This document shows positions 23,537 through 31,562 of a stretch of DNA of 34,774 bases, in pieces (within the stretch, counting starts at the first letter, position 1; every line of letters begins with the position of its first letter). The notes beneath the pieces are model-generated. The model saw only the letters and a list, made by a program, of their open reading frames with translations. It did no database searches and was not told where the DNA came from. The translations under genes and the position numbers were made by a program. Origin of the DNA: CBFDBT01 sp965603115. GTDB lineage: Bacteria > Pseudomonadota > Alphaproteobacteria > Sphingomonadales > Kordiimonadaceae. The stretch covers positions 1 to 34,774 of the forward strand of contig CBFDBT010000006.1 of assembly GCA_965603115.1 (NCBI GenBank). The letters run 5' to 3'.

Positions 23537-24764
23537 TACTCGTTGGCGTTTTTTGAGTGCGGTAGAAGGCATAATATAATAAGCCCATGAGAAAAACAGG
23601 GCCGGTAAAGAATAAATTTATTTTTCCAATCAGCATGAAAAAACTGATAACCCAGATTCCTGTAAGGGCTGCTAGTTCGCTAGTTTTTGGCTTACTTGTA
23701 GATGCTTGCATCATCATAACCGCAAAGACGAGGCCAAGGCCGGTTAAGTCATAATCAAAATAATAGGGAGAGATAAGTGCGGGCGTGACAAAAAGTGTAA
23801 TAAGCCGTGCGGTGGTATCATAACTTCTGCGCCATATGTAGATGGTCGAAGCTATAGCTATTATCGCTCCAAGAGCATGAATACTAGCCGATATTGTTTC
23901 ATTGTCGGTTAGGCGCATCATGGTTACAAAAAGCGTTGGAATACGATCGGCTATGCCGCCGTGCGCACTTAGGTGACCTGTAATATTATTGGAGAGTTGT
24001 GTTGCTAGTGCTGTCCATGGCTCAGGCCCAAAGAGCAGCAAGCTGATTAGGGTCAAAGTGACTGAGCTAATGATGCCGCCAAAGATTGTGCGCCATTGCT
24101 TTGTGGCTATCAGGCATATAGGTAGGGCAAGGGCCATATGGGGTTTTATAATGAGGAGACCAAGAACTATGCCTGCAGTCATTTTATGACCCTTGGTGAG
24201 CATATATAAGCCTGAACCCATGATTATGGTGGCGAGAAAACCGAGCTGCCCCGTGATAATGCACCATAAGAAGGCTGGACTCATTAGGGATGCGGCTGTG
24301 AGTAGTTTGCTACGGGTAAAGGCATAAACCGTGAGGGCTGTGCCAGTGAGCATCAAAAGAATCCACAGGCCATATGATGGCATATAGGGTAGTTTGCTCA
24401 TGGGAAGGAAGAGTAAAAAAGCTGTTGGGGGATAGTTAAAAAATAACTTGCCCCCATCAAGCGGGGTAAATATTTGCTCACGTGCGGCGGCAAAGCTATC
24501 TGACTGATACAGCGCATCATAACGTTCATCTGACACCATTAGTCCTGCAACATAAAAAACTGAAAAATCACCTCCTGCTGTTTCTCCTGTCATGTTTTGG
24601 AATGTGCTATCAATAGGAATAAGTGACTTTAAAGTTGGTGCTAAAAACCCAACTGAGGTGGCCAAATACAGTGCAAGCATCAGTTTTACAGGCGAACGAT
24701 ACCACTTGAGAAGTGGTGTGGGCTTTAAGTGTTGGCTCGCCTTGATTGTCTTTTGAGTTGTCAT
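23517..24764 (-). CDS. DUF2029/GT87-type membrane glycosyltransferase
   Basis: This 415-residue integral membrane protein has about 9-11 hydrophobic helices. The first outside loop carries GGDFSVFYVAGLMVSDERYDALYQ (64-87), the hallmark of the DUF2029/GT87 family; Asp66 is the likely catalytic acidic residue. Relatives are polyprenol-phosphate-mannose-dependent mannosyltransferases that act on the outside face of the membrane. The inside-positive C-terminal tail is short. It faces away from the GtrB-GtrA-GT-C genes across a 128-bp gap, so it may use the same polyprenyl-phosphate sugar. Donor and acceptor are inferred, not shown. Confidence 0.78.
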   Translation of the reverse strand: MTTQKTIKASQHLKPTPLLKWYRSPVKLMLALYLATSVGFLAPTLKSLIPIDSTFQNMTGETAGGDFSVFYVAGLMVSDERYDALYQSDSFAAAREQIFTPLDGGKLFFNYPPTAFLLFLPMSKLPYMPSYGLWILLMLTGTALTVYAFTRSKLLTAASLMSPAFLWCIITGQLGFLATIIMGSGLYMLTKGHKMTAGIVLGLLIIKPHMALALPICLIATKQWRTIFGGIISSVTLTLISLLLFGPEPWTALATQLSNNITGHLSAHGGIADRIPTLFVTMMRLTDNETISASIHALGAIIAIASTIYIWRRSYDTTARLITLFVTPALISPYYFDYDLTGLGLVFAVMMMQASTSKPKTSELAALTGIWVISFFMLIGKINLFFTGPVFLMGLLYYAFYRTQKTPTSINHSQA

Positions 24765-24834
24765 GCTTATTTATATGCCAGTAAAATTTATCTTATGCAC
24801 TCATTTTCTTGGATGGTAGTCGCGATGCATTCAC

Positions 24835-24863
24835 TTGACATATTGGCTGTTTTTCTGTCTATT
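24835..24863 (+). promoter_or_regulatory. Promoter for the GtrB-like operon
   Basis: A perfect -35 TTGACA (24835-24840) and TCTATT (24858-24863) are 17 bp apart. The predicted leader is about 25 nt and places AAAGG before the TTG start at 24893. A good fit to sigma70. Confidence 0.5.
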
Positions 24864-24892
24864 TTGGGGTGTAAATATAAAAGGTTCAGCCA

Positions 24893-25876
24893 TTGCATAA
24901 AAGAAAAGATAACCCTCTCATAACGCTTCTGGTGCCTGTTTTTAATGAAGAAAAGGCAGTTGATCTTTTTATTGAGACGGTTGAAAAAAAACTTAGCGGG
25001 CAAGATTTTAACTTTGATTATCTTTTCATTGATGACGGCTCTAGCGATGGAACGCTTGAAAAACTTACCGAACTGTCTAAGGAAAATCATAAGATCAAGG
25101 TGATAGTGCTATCGCGCAATTTTGGTAAAGAGGCCGCGATGACAGCCGGCATTGACCAAGCAAAGGGTGATGCTCTGGTTCCAATTGATGTTGATTTGCA
25201 AGACCCACCAGAGGTGATAATTGACTTTGTTGAGCAGTGGCGGATCGGATATGATGTGGTTTATGGTAAGCGGTCCTCCCGCGGCGCAGAAGGTCTTGTT
25301 AAAAGCATAAGCTCCCAATGGTTTTATAAAGTCTTCAATTTTTTCTCTCATACACAAATACCAGAAGATGTTGGCGATTTTCGATTAATTGACAGACGCG
25401 TCATTGAAGTGATCAAGCGCTTACCCGAGAGAAGCCGTTTCATGAAAGGGCTTTTTGCTTGGGCGGGGTTCAAGTCTAAGGCTGTGTCCTATGTTCGTCC
25501 AGAGCGCGCTGCTGGCAGTTCGTCTTGGAATTATTGGCGCCTGTGGAATTTTGCTATAGATGGGGTTGTCGGCTTTTCAACAAGCCCGCTTAGAGTGTGG
25601 AGCTATTTTGGTTTCCTCGTTTCATTTTTTGCTTTTTTCTATGGCAGCTTCATTATATATCAGGCGATTTTCTCGGGACTTGATACACCGGGATATGCTT
25701 CAACCATGACTGTTATCCTGTTTCTTGGGGGCATACAGCTTATCTCCATTGGTATTCTAGGCGAATATCTTGGTCGCTTGTTCGTCGAGGTGAAGGGTCG
25801 CCCAGTTTATATTGTTGATCGCCTGATTAGCGAGGGAGATGAAAAATCACCCTCTAAATCGCCGAGTGATGATTGA
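24893..25876 (+). CDS. GT2 polyprenyl-phosphate glycosyltransferase (GtrB/ArnC-like)
   Basis: Such enzymes transfer a sugar from a nucleotide donor to undecaprenyl phosphate on the inner face of the membrane. The 327-residue protein has the GT2 fold: VPVFNEE (14-20), Asp47-Asp48 in FIDDGSSDGT, and the DVDLQDPP motif with Asp99/Asp101. The usual SRNFGKEAAMTAG loop and a C-terminal pair of transmembrane helices (about 233-257 and 268-292) follow. The best start is TTG at 24893: AAAGG (24880-24884) is eight bases upstream and an in-frame stop lies at 24878, leaving no ATG option. It overlaps the GtrA gene (TGATG). The sugar could be glucose, mannose, galactosamine or Ara4N; sequence alone cannot say. 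Confidence 0.9.
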   Translation: MHKRKDNPLITLLVPVFNEEKAVDLFIETVEKKLSGQDFNFDYLFIDDGSSDGTLEKLTELSKENHKIKVIVLSRNFGKEAAMTAGIDQAKGDALVPIDVDLQDPPEVIIDFVEQWRIGYDVVYGKRSSRGAEGLVKSISSQWFYKVFNFFSHTQIPEDVGDFRLIDRRVIEVIKRLPERSRFMKGLFAWAGFKSKAVSYVRPERAAGSSSWNYWRLWNFAIDGVVGFSTSPLRVWSYFGFLVSFFAFFYGSFIIYQAIFSGLDTPGYASTMTVILFLGGIQLISIGILGEYLGRLFVEVKGRPVYIVDRLISEGDEKSPSKSPSDD

Positions 25877-26274
25877 TGAACAGCAGAATGGGAAAAGCCC
25901 TGAGGGAGTTGATCACGGCTTCAAAATTTGCAGCGGTTGGACTGACCGCCACCGCCGTACATGTCTTTATGGTCTGGCTGCTTATGGATATATTTTCTCT
26001 GCCGCCTTTTTATGCCAACACGCCTGCATTTTTAACGGCTTTTGGTTTTTCTTATATGGGCCATTATTATTGGTCTTTTAAGGCAGAGCCGCGGCAGGGC
26101 AATAACTTTAAGAGGTTTATTCTTATCGCAGGGTCGGCCTTTTTACTTAACAATGTTTTGCTGGTCTATATGCTGGAAAAAGCCTATTTCTCTGAGATGA
26201 TTTCTGTAATTGTCTCGATTTTTATAATTCCGCTTTATACATTTACCGGCAGTCGCCTTTGGGCGTTTAAATAG
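25876..26274 (+). CDS. GtrA family membrane protein (polyprenyl-phosphate-sugar flippase-like)
   Basis: GtrA proteins are small four-helix membrane proteins thought to flip polyprenyl-phosphate-linked sugars made by GtrB. The 132-residue sequence shows FAAVGLTATAVHVFMVWLLMD (helix 1), FYANTPAFLTAFGFSYMGHYYWSF (helix 2, with the family aromatic motif), then two more helices and the C-terminal GSRLWAFK, close to the usual RxWVF ending. The ATG at 25876 overlaps the stop of the GT2 gene. It is followed after 20 bp by a large membrane protein, giving the classic gtr three-gene layout. Confidence 0.88.
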   Translation: MNSRMGKALRELITASKFAAVGLTATAVHVFMVWLLMDIFSLPPFYANTPAFLTAFGFSYMGHYYWSFKAEPRQGNNFKRFILIAGSAFLLNNVLLVYMLEKAYFSEMISVIVSIFIIPLYTFTGSRLWAFK

Positions 26275-26294
26275 CAGGCATTGGGGCGACAAAA

Positions 26295-27863
26295 ATGTCT
26301 ATGAATAATAGCGAAAAAGTAAAGGAAGATCAGCCAAAGGGTAATTTTTTTGATCATCCAAATGCAGCATATGTGATTTTTTGCCTATTGTGGATAGCAG
26401 CCTGCCTCCCAGTTTTTTTACCCAATAATTTGCCTCTGCAAGATTACCCGTCGCATTTAGCGCGATTATATATCCTTCATGGTGGTATGCTTAACGAAAC
26501 AATTTCGGCCCATTTTGGCGTGAATTGGCACTTTGTAGCAAATCTATCTTTGGAAATTTTCACTTATCCCCTAGTAAAATTATTTTCCCCAGATATTGCT
26601 GGACGTATATTCATTTGTGCTAGTTTCTTTATGTTAACCAGTGGCACAATATGGGTTCATCGTGCGCTCGGTGGAAAAGGCTATTGGCCATATTTATCCT
26701 TTTTATTCCTTTATAGTGATGTCTTGATATATGGCTTTGTTGCTTTCCTTTTTTCTTGTGGCCTTGCGCTTTGGACCTTTGCGCTCTGGTTAAAGATGCG
26801 CAAATCACAAGCAAGGCTACAGCTGATCTTTTTTACCGTTTTGTCCCTTTTGCTTTTGGTCAGCCACCTCTTTGCATTTTGTTTTTATGCTTTAATGCTA
26901 GGGAGTTATGAGCTTTCACGGCTTATTCACCGAAAAAATAAGGATGAAAGTTTAATAAACACAACTTTTTTGGTGGGAGTAGTGCAATTCATTCCCGCCA
27001 TTTTATTATTCATCGCCAACAGTGAAACTGCAGATGCAGCTACTTTATTCGTCTTAGGGTCTATCAAAACAAAATTATCGGGTATAGCGGCCTTAATATC
27101 CCTTTATAATATTAAACTTCAACTCGCTTTGATTTGGATTTTCGGCTTCATCCTTTATATTCTGCGCGATAAGGGAAAAGTTAAATCACATGCAAATATG
27201 CGGATATTTCTCGGGCTCGCCTTGATTATATTCCTTGCATCCCCTGTTAAAGCATTTGCATCTTTCTATCTTGATTACCGCATGCCGAGTGCTTTTATTT
27301 TTGCTGCCCTTGCATCAGTGGTCACGCAGGATATCAGCCGTAAACATACCAAGTTTTATTTTGGGCTGCTTATAGCTTTATGCCTGACACAATATGCCTA
27401 TATAGGCACAAAGTGGGTGTCTTATAATGATTCGTATGAAGAGTTATATGAAATTACTGATGAATTGAGAGAAGGGGATACGCTCTTGCATGTTACAATG
27501 AGTAAGAGTGTCATAGCAGAAAATTTGGATCAGCCGTTTGTACATACACCATCATGGCTGTTGATCTCTAAGGCTGTCATAACACCATATATTTTTGCAG
27601 ACCCTAGGCATCAGCCGATATATTATAAACAGGATATATCCCGAACCAATCGGTCAAAATATATTGATGCAATCATCCCGCATCAGGAAAATGAGGAACT
27701 ATCAGAAGAATTTGACGACTTGAACAGTGAGAAGTTTACCCAATTTAAATATCTACTTTTGATCAATTTTTCTCAGGAATTTATGCAAAAATCCAAGATT
27801 TGGCAGCACGAAAAATCACTGGGTCCCTATATTTTATATAAAAACACCAGCTTGAATGGTTGA
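26295..27863 (+). CDS. GT-C-like polytopic membrane protein, third gene of gtr-like operon
   Basis: I recognise no named family. The 522-residue protein has about 9-11 transmembrane helices in residues 25-380 and a soluble C-terminal domain of about 140 residues. The first outside loop holds NLPLQDYPSHLARLYIL, with an acidic residue placed as in GT-C glycosyltransferases. The position after GtrB and GtrA is where a Gtr system encodes its specific outer-face transferase. Sampled lines of the gene are about 33-38% GC, against roughly 47-60% in lines sampled from ygiQ and the hydroxylase gene, which could mean transfer or simply membrane-protein composition. No ribosome site is strong (GGGGCGAC about 7 bases upstream). 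Function as a glycosyltransferase is inference from context and topology. Confidence 0.7.
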   Translation: MSMNNSEKVKEDQPKGNFFDHPNAAYVIFCLLWIAACLPVFLPNNLPLQDYPSHLARLYILHGGMLNETISAHFGVNWHFVANLSLEIFTYPLVKLFSPDIAGRIFICASFFMLTSGTIWVHRALGGKGYWPYLSFLFLYSDVLIYGFVAFLFSCGLALWTFALWLKMRKSQARLQLIFFTVLSLLLLVSHLFAFCFYALMLGSYELSRLIHRKNKDESLINTTFLVGVVQFIPAILLFIANSETADAATLFVLGSIKTKLSGIAALISLYNIKLQLALIWIFGFILYILRDKGKVKSHANMRIFLGLALIIFLASPVKAFASFYLDYRMPSAFIFAALASVVTQDISRKHTKFYFGLLIALCLTQYAYIGTKWVSYNDSYEELYEITDELREGDTLLHVTMSKSVIAENLDQPFVHTPSWLLISKAVITPYIFADPRHQPIYYKQDISRTNRSKYIDAIIPHQENEELSEEFDDLNSEKFTQFKYLLLINFSQEFMQKSKIWQHEKSLGPYILYKNTSLNG

Positions 27864-27872
27864 CCCAGATTT

Positions 27873-28652
27873 CTATAGACTTCTAATCAAATGGCCACCA
27901 TCTACAACAAGCGTTGCGCCGTTGACATAACTTGATGCTTCACTGGCCAGATAGATCATAGCACCAACAAGTTCTGATAATTCACCCGGTCTCCGCATGG
28001 GTATGTTTTTAATAAGTTTTTGCCCAGAGGGGTGATCAAGGAATTCAGTGCTCATGTCAGTACGGTAATAACCGGGTGCAATGGCATTAACGCGAATGCC
28101 ATAACGCGCCCATTCGAGCGCCATTACTTTTGTCATATGCAGGATAGCGGCCTTGGAAATGGCGTAGGATGCCAAGCCTTTTTGAGGTGCGAGACCAGTA
28201 ATAGAGCCAATATTAATGACATTGCCACCGCGTGCAGCCTGGCTCCAAGCCTCTAAGAGTTCTTTAGCAAGACGCCATGGACCGATTAGGTTAACCCCTA
28301 AAACACGATCCCATTCCTCTTCACTGGTTTGGGCAAGTGTATGCTCACTTTCTACACCGGCATTATTTATCAGAATATCTACTATGCCCAGCTCTGCCTG
28401 AATGACCTGCAAGCCATGCTGAACGCTCTCGGCATCTGATACATCCATAGCTATCGCCATTGCTGTGCCATCGCTGGATTTTATGGCTTTGACAGTTTCC
28501 TCAAGTTTGTGGGTGCGGCGACCAACAACCGCAACTTTGGCCCCGGACTTGGCAAGCGCAATTGCCGCCTCGCGACCAATACCAGTACCGCCGCCTGTGA
28601 CCAACGCCACTTTTCCAGCAAGGCCAAAGAGGCTGTTTAAATATTCGCTCAT
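27873..28652 (-). CDS. Short-chain dehydrogenase/reductase
   Basis: This is a classical SDR of 259 residues that oxidises or reduces an alcohol or keto group with NAD(P). It has TGGGTGIG (19-26), GRR after strand 2 (Arg45-Arg46, which favours NADP), NNAG (96-99), catalytic Ser150, Tyr163 and Lys167 (YAISK), and the C-terminal YLASEASSYVNGATLVVDGG, typical of the FabG/gluconate 5-dehydrogenase group. A frame from 28667 exists, but AAGGA lies seven bases before the ATG at 28652, inside that longer frame, so the shorter start is chosen. It converges on the GT-C-like gene with 9 bp between stops. The substrate is unknown. Confidence 0.9.
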   Translation of the reverse strand: MSEYLNSLFGLAGKVALVTGGGTGIGREAAIALAKSGAKVAVVGRRTHKLEETVKAIKSSDGTAMAIAMDVSDAESVQHGLQVIQAELGIVDILINNAGVESEHTLAQTSEEEWDRVLGVNLIGPWRLAKELLEAWSQAARGGNVINIGSITGLAPQKGLASYAISKAAILHMTKVMALEWARYGIRVNAIAPGYYRTDMSTEFLDHPSGQKLIKNIPMRRPGELSELVGAMIYLASEASSYVNGATLVVDGGHLIRSL

Positions 28653-28756
28653 GGATATATCCTTCATTCAAATTTATTTGCTCAGCTTAGTATTTTTAAC
28701 AGGACATAAGCAAAATATTTGTTAGGCTAGTATTCTATGGGAACTAGGGAAAATTT

Positions 28757-29548
28757 GTGACATTTAACAAAGCAGCATATTTAAGCCGTTTAGGCATAGA
28801 GGAAGCCATTCCAGCGGATGTCGCGGGGCTGGTTAGCCTGCATATGGCGCAAGCCTATTCCATTCCTTTTGAAAACCTTGATATTATTTTAGGGCGCGGC
28901 ATTGATATATCCCCTGAGGCGATATTTGAAAAACTGATAGATCGCAGGCGCGGCGGTTATTGTTTTGAACTTAATGGCCTGTTTATAGAGGCGCTTAAGG
29001 TGTTTGGTTTTGAGGTGAGGCCACTTCTCGCACGGGTTCATATAAGTGGGGAGCCGACAGGTCGCACCCATAAAATATGTCTTGTTTCGTTCGGCGACCA
29101 GCAATGGCTGGCTGATGTGGGTTTTGGCGCTAATGGACTGCGCGCCCCTATGCCACTTTCTCTCGGCTTTAAAAGCGAGCAAGACGGGCAGGTTTTCAGA
29201 ATTAAAGCTGATGATACATTCACCATGATGATGCAGTGTCAATCACCAAAAGGCTGGCTTGACCTTTATAGCTTTGACTTAAGCCACGTTTGCTCAGCCG
29301 ATGTTGAGATGGGAAATCATTATACTTCAACCCATGAAGATTCGATATTCACATCCATGCCGATTGTTACAAAACCAACCGCGCAAGGCCGTATTACTTT
29401 GCGGCAAGATAATCTGCGCATTGAAGGCGATAAAACCGTTGTCGATAAAACCATAACAAAACTGCGGGACTATCATGCCGCGCTAACGGATCATTTTGAC
29501 CTTGAGTTTACAAAAGACGAGGCGGAAGTTTTGTTTGGGAAATGTTAG
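28757..29548 (+). CDS. nat: Arylamine N-acetyltransferase
   Basis: NAT enzymes transfer acetyl from acetyl-CoA to aromatic amines and hydrazines, or catalyse related amide bond formation. The catalytic triad is complete: Cys69 in RRGGYCFELN, His105 in GRTHKICLV, and Asp120 in WLADVGFG. The 263-residue length fits bacterial NATs. The start is GTG at 28757, with AGGG about eight bases upstream and no better ATG. It is divergent from the SDR across about 100 bp. A palindromic repeat lies just after its stop. The physiological substrate is unknown. Confidence 0.92.
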   Translation: MTFNKAAYLSRLGIEEAIPADVAGLVSLHMAQAYSIPFENLDIILGRGIDISPEAIFEKLIDRRRGGYCFELNGLFIEALKVFGFEVRPLLARVHISGEPTGRTHKICLVSFGDQQWLADVGFGANGLRAPMPLSLGFKSEQDGQVFRIKADDTFTMMMQCQSPKGWLDLYSFDLSHVCSADVEMGNHYTSTHEDSIFTSMPIVTKPTAQGRITLRQDNLRIEGDKTVVDKTITKLRDYHAALTDHFDLEFTKDEAEVLFGKC

Positions 29549-29573
29549 GAGGGCGTGAATATAAGAAGCTGTC

Positions 29574-29691
29574 ATTGCGGGCTTGACCCGCAATCCATTA
29601 TACCCATCACCCTGCATTTTAATTTAAACTATGATTGCGAAGATTGTGATCTGCTTGCTGGCATAATAGATTCCGGCTCGGGGGCCGGAAT
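29574..29691. repeat. Intergenic palindromic repeat cluster, copy 3
   Basis: Two hairpins lie between the convergent NAT and thioredoxin-fold genes: ATTGCGGG-CTTGA-CCCGCAAT (29574-29594) and ATTCCGGC-TCGGGG-GCCGGAAT (29670-29691). The second matches the arms at 1879-1898. These belong to the common alphaproteobacterial GTCATTCCGGC-type palindromes. They may act as bidirectional transcript ends, since no other terminator is visible in the 162-bp gap. Confidence 0.75.
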
Positions 29692-29710
29692 GACGATTTT
29701 TTCTTTTTTC

Positions 29711-30523
29711 TTATTCCCAGCTAAAAGCTTTATAGTCAGGGTAGGTGAGGGTGATATTTTTCTCCCCCGCTGCTGTGCGCTCAAGCGCTTGTTTGCGAAG
29801 TGCTGCCATATCATCGGTGATGCCATAGCGTAGCGGGCGCAATTCCATCCATAGGTCCATAAACTCTTTAGGGCGCTTGTCTTTGGCTATTTTTAAGTAG
29901 GGTGCCATTTTCTGAAAGCCAATTTCAATGCGGAGGGCTTGGTTTGTTTCAAAAGCGCTGATCTCATGCAGCAGTTTGCCTGCTTGCGCATGGCTATCCG
30001 TACTTATATGGCTGGTGTGATTTTCGCTTGATCGCATGATGTAAAAATAGCCGAGAGTTTTCTCTAATCCCATAGCTTCTGCGTCTTTAAACTGGTGCAT
30101 ATTGTGGCTATTGACGAGTTTTTCGCTTGTTGGGTCGATGATCAATACAGTCGGCGTGGCAAATATCGTTGGCTGACCGAAGCGCTGCACAACATCAAGG
30201 CCATGCTCAAAAAATTCCACATCGATGAGAGTGGTCTCATAATTATCAGCTATCAGACCTTTCATAGCTGGATTGTTGAGATTATTAACAAGCGCTCTAC
30301 TATCATGGCACCAGTCTGCACCAAGCACGATAAGAGCTAACTTGTTGCTCGCTTTAGCGCGCGCTAGAGTGCCCTCTAAGTCTTTCATCACATCCTCAGA
30401 GGGTAAGAATAACTCTATCTCAGCGAGTTTGGCCTCATCGGATGCAGTTGCTGTGATCGTAGGCAGTGTGAAGACTGAAGCAAGTGCAAGAGTTAGTGCA
30501 AGTAAAGCAGTGTGAAAAGACAT
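29711..30523 (-). CDS. Exported thioredoxin-fold protein with a single active-site Cys
   Basis: A signal peptide covers about residues 1-27 (LLALTLALASVFTL, then TATAS). Residues 45-150 form a thioredoxin-like domain: LALIVLGADWCHDSRAL (62-78) sits where the WCxxC site should be, and TIFATPTVLIID carries the cis-Pro (TP). The second Cys is replaced: the site reads Cys72-His-Asp-Ser75. It therefore cannot do ordinary dithiol exchange; it may act as a monothiol enzyme, a peroxiredoxin-like protein or a metal binder. The last 110 residues are helical and unassigned. AGGG lies about nine bases before the ATG, and a good promoter is just upstream. I recall similar WCHDSR proteins in other Alphaproteobacteria, without a known role. 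Confidence 0.8.
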   Translation of the reverse strand: MSFHTALLALTLALASVFTLPTITATASDEAKLAEIELFLPSEDVMKDLEGTLARAKASNKLALIVLGADWCHDSRALVNNLNNPAMKGLIADNYETTLIDVEFFEHGLDVVQRFGQPTIFATPTVLIIDPTSEKLVNSHNMHQFKDAEAMGLEKTLGYFYIMRSSENHTSHISTDSHAQAGKLLHEISAFETNQALRIEIGFQKMAPYLKIAKDKRPKEFMDLWMELRPLRYGITDDMAALRKQALERTAAGEKNITLTYPDYKAFSWE

Positions 30524-30555
30524 AAAATTTTCCCTAGGATGTGGTTTCTGCTGCG

Positions 30556-30584
30556 ACTATAGGCGGGCAGACTTTAAAATACAA
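30556..30584 (-). promoter_or_regulatory. Promoter for the thioredoxin-fold gene
   Basis: On the minus strand TTGTAT (30579-30584) and TATAGT (30556-30561) are 17 bp apart, with a predicted leader of about 26 nt to the ATG. On the plus side of the same 178-bp gap are a TATAAT (30628-30633) and the perfect palindrome CCCCAATATTGGGG (30669-30682) before the S1-protein gene. Confidence 0.42.
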
Positions 30585-30701
30585 CGCATGGAATGTATCA
30601 TCCTGAAGAAGGCCTTATACGATTTGTTATAATTTCACTACTCTCTGGGCGTTATCTACACTATAAAGCCCCAATATTGGGGTTAAGGTCCTACCCAACT
30701 G

Positions 30702-31550
30702 ATGAAAGTGAATGTAGAGATGGCAGATATTGGAAAAAGCAACAGCCTTTGTGTGGTCAAGCAAGTTGACTTTGGTCTTTACCTTGATGGCGGAGACCTA
30801 GGCGAGATATTGATGCCGGTTAGATATGTTCCCGAGGATTGGGATATCGGGGATTATTTGGATGTTTTTGTCTATTTGGATAGTGAAGATCGACCTATTG
30901 CTACCAACGAATTGCCGCGAGCTCAAGTTGGGGAAACTGCGCATTTGAGTGTGATTGAGGTGGGAAAATTTGGTGCTTTTCTTGATTGGGGCGTAGCAAA
31001 AGACCTACTCGTACCTTTCAAAGAACAGCGCGTGCCAATGCAAGAAGGCAAGTCATACACGGTTTATCTTTATATCGATAAAAGCGGGCGTATAGCAGCG
31101 ACCAGCAAGCTCAGCGCGCATCTGCAAGAAGAAAACGATGGTGTCTTTATTGCTGGCGAAGAAGTGTTACTGCAAATAGCAAGCCGTACTGAACTTGGTT
31201 ATAAGGCCGTGATTAATGGTACACATCTAGGGCTTATTCATACTAATGAAATTTTAAAACCCATTAAAGTGGGGGAAACTCTCGGTGGTTATATCCATAG
31301 CATCCGTCCGGATGGCCTTATCAATTTAACCTTTCATCCTAAAAGTCGTGAAAAGCGGGCCGAGCTTTCGCTGGAAATTATAGACTATATCGAAGACAAC
31401 GGCGGCGTTTCGACGATTACCGATAAAAGTGGTGCCGAAGAAATTCAATCAGTTTTCAACTGTAGTAAATCGAGCTTTAAAAAAGCTATTGGCAAACTAT
31501 ATAAAGAGCGGAAGATTAAAATCGAAAAAGGTAAAATCACACTGCTTTAG
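30702..31550 (+). CDS. CvfB/YitL-like S1 RNA-binding protein
   Basis: The 282-residue protein matches the CvfB layout: three S1/OB-fold units (about residues 8-70, 74-140 and 150-215) and a C-terminal winged-helix domain (225-282). Motifs include KQVDFGLYLDGG, VGKFGAFLDWGVAKDLLVPFKEQ (second S1) and RPDGLINLTFHP. In Staphylococcus, CvfB binds RNA and affects virulence gene expression; in Proteobacteria the role is less known. The start could be ATG 30702 or ATG 30720 (MADIGKSN); neither has a strong ribosome site. The gene is 12 bp before ygiQ, so the two are probably co-transcribed. The palindrome CCCCAATATTGGGG lies about 20 bp upstream. Confidence 0.85.
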   Translation: MKVNVEMADIGKSNSLCVVKQVDFGLYLDGGDLGEILMPVRYVPEDWDIGDYLDVFVYLDSEDRPIATNELPRAQVGETAHLSVIEVGKFGAFLDWGVAKDLLVPFKEQRVPMQEGKSYTVYLYIDKSGRIAATSKLSAHLQEENDGVFIAGEEVLLQIASRTELGYKAVINGTHLGLIHTNEILKPIKVGETLGGYIHSIRPDGLINLTFHPKSREKRAELSLEIIDYIEDNGGVSTITDKSGAEEIQSVFNCSKSSFKKAIGKLYKERKIKIEKGKITLL

Positions 31551-31562
31551 TGTGCCAAAGCA

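Noticed and set aside
29555..29833. A 92-residue plus-strand ORF after the NAT gene.
   Set aside because: It covers the repeat hairpins and the antisense of the thioredoxin-fold gene, with no ribosome site or family signal.
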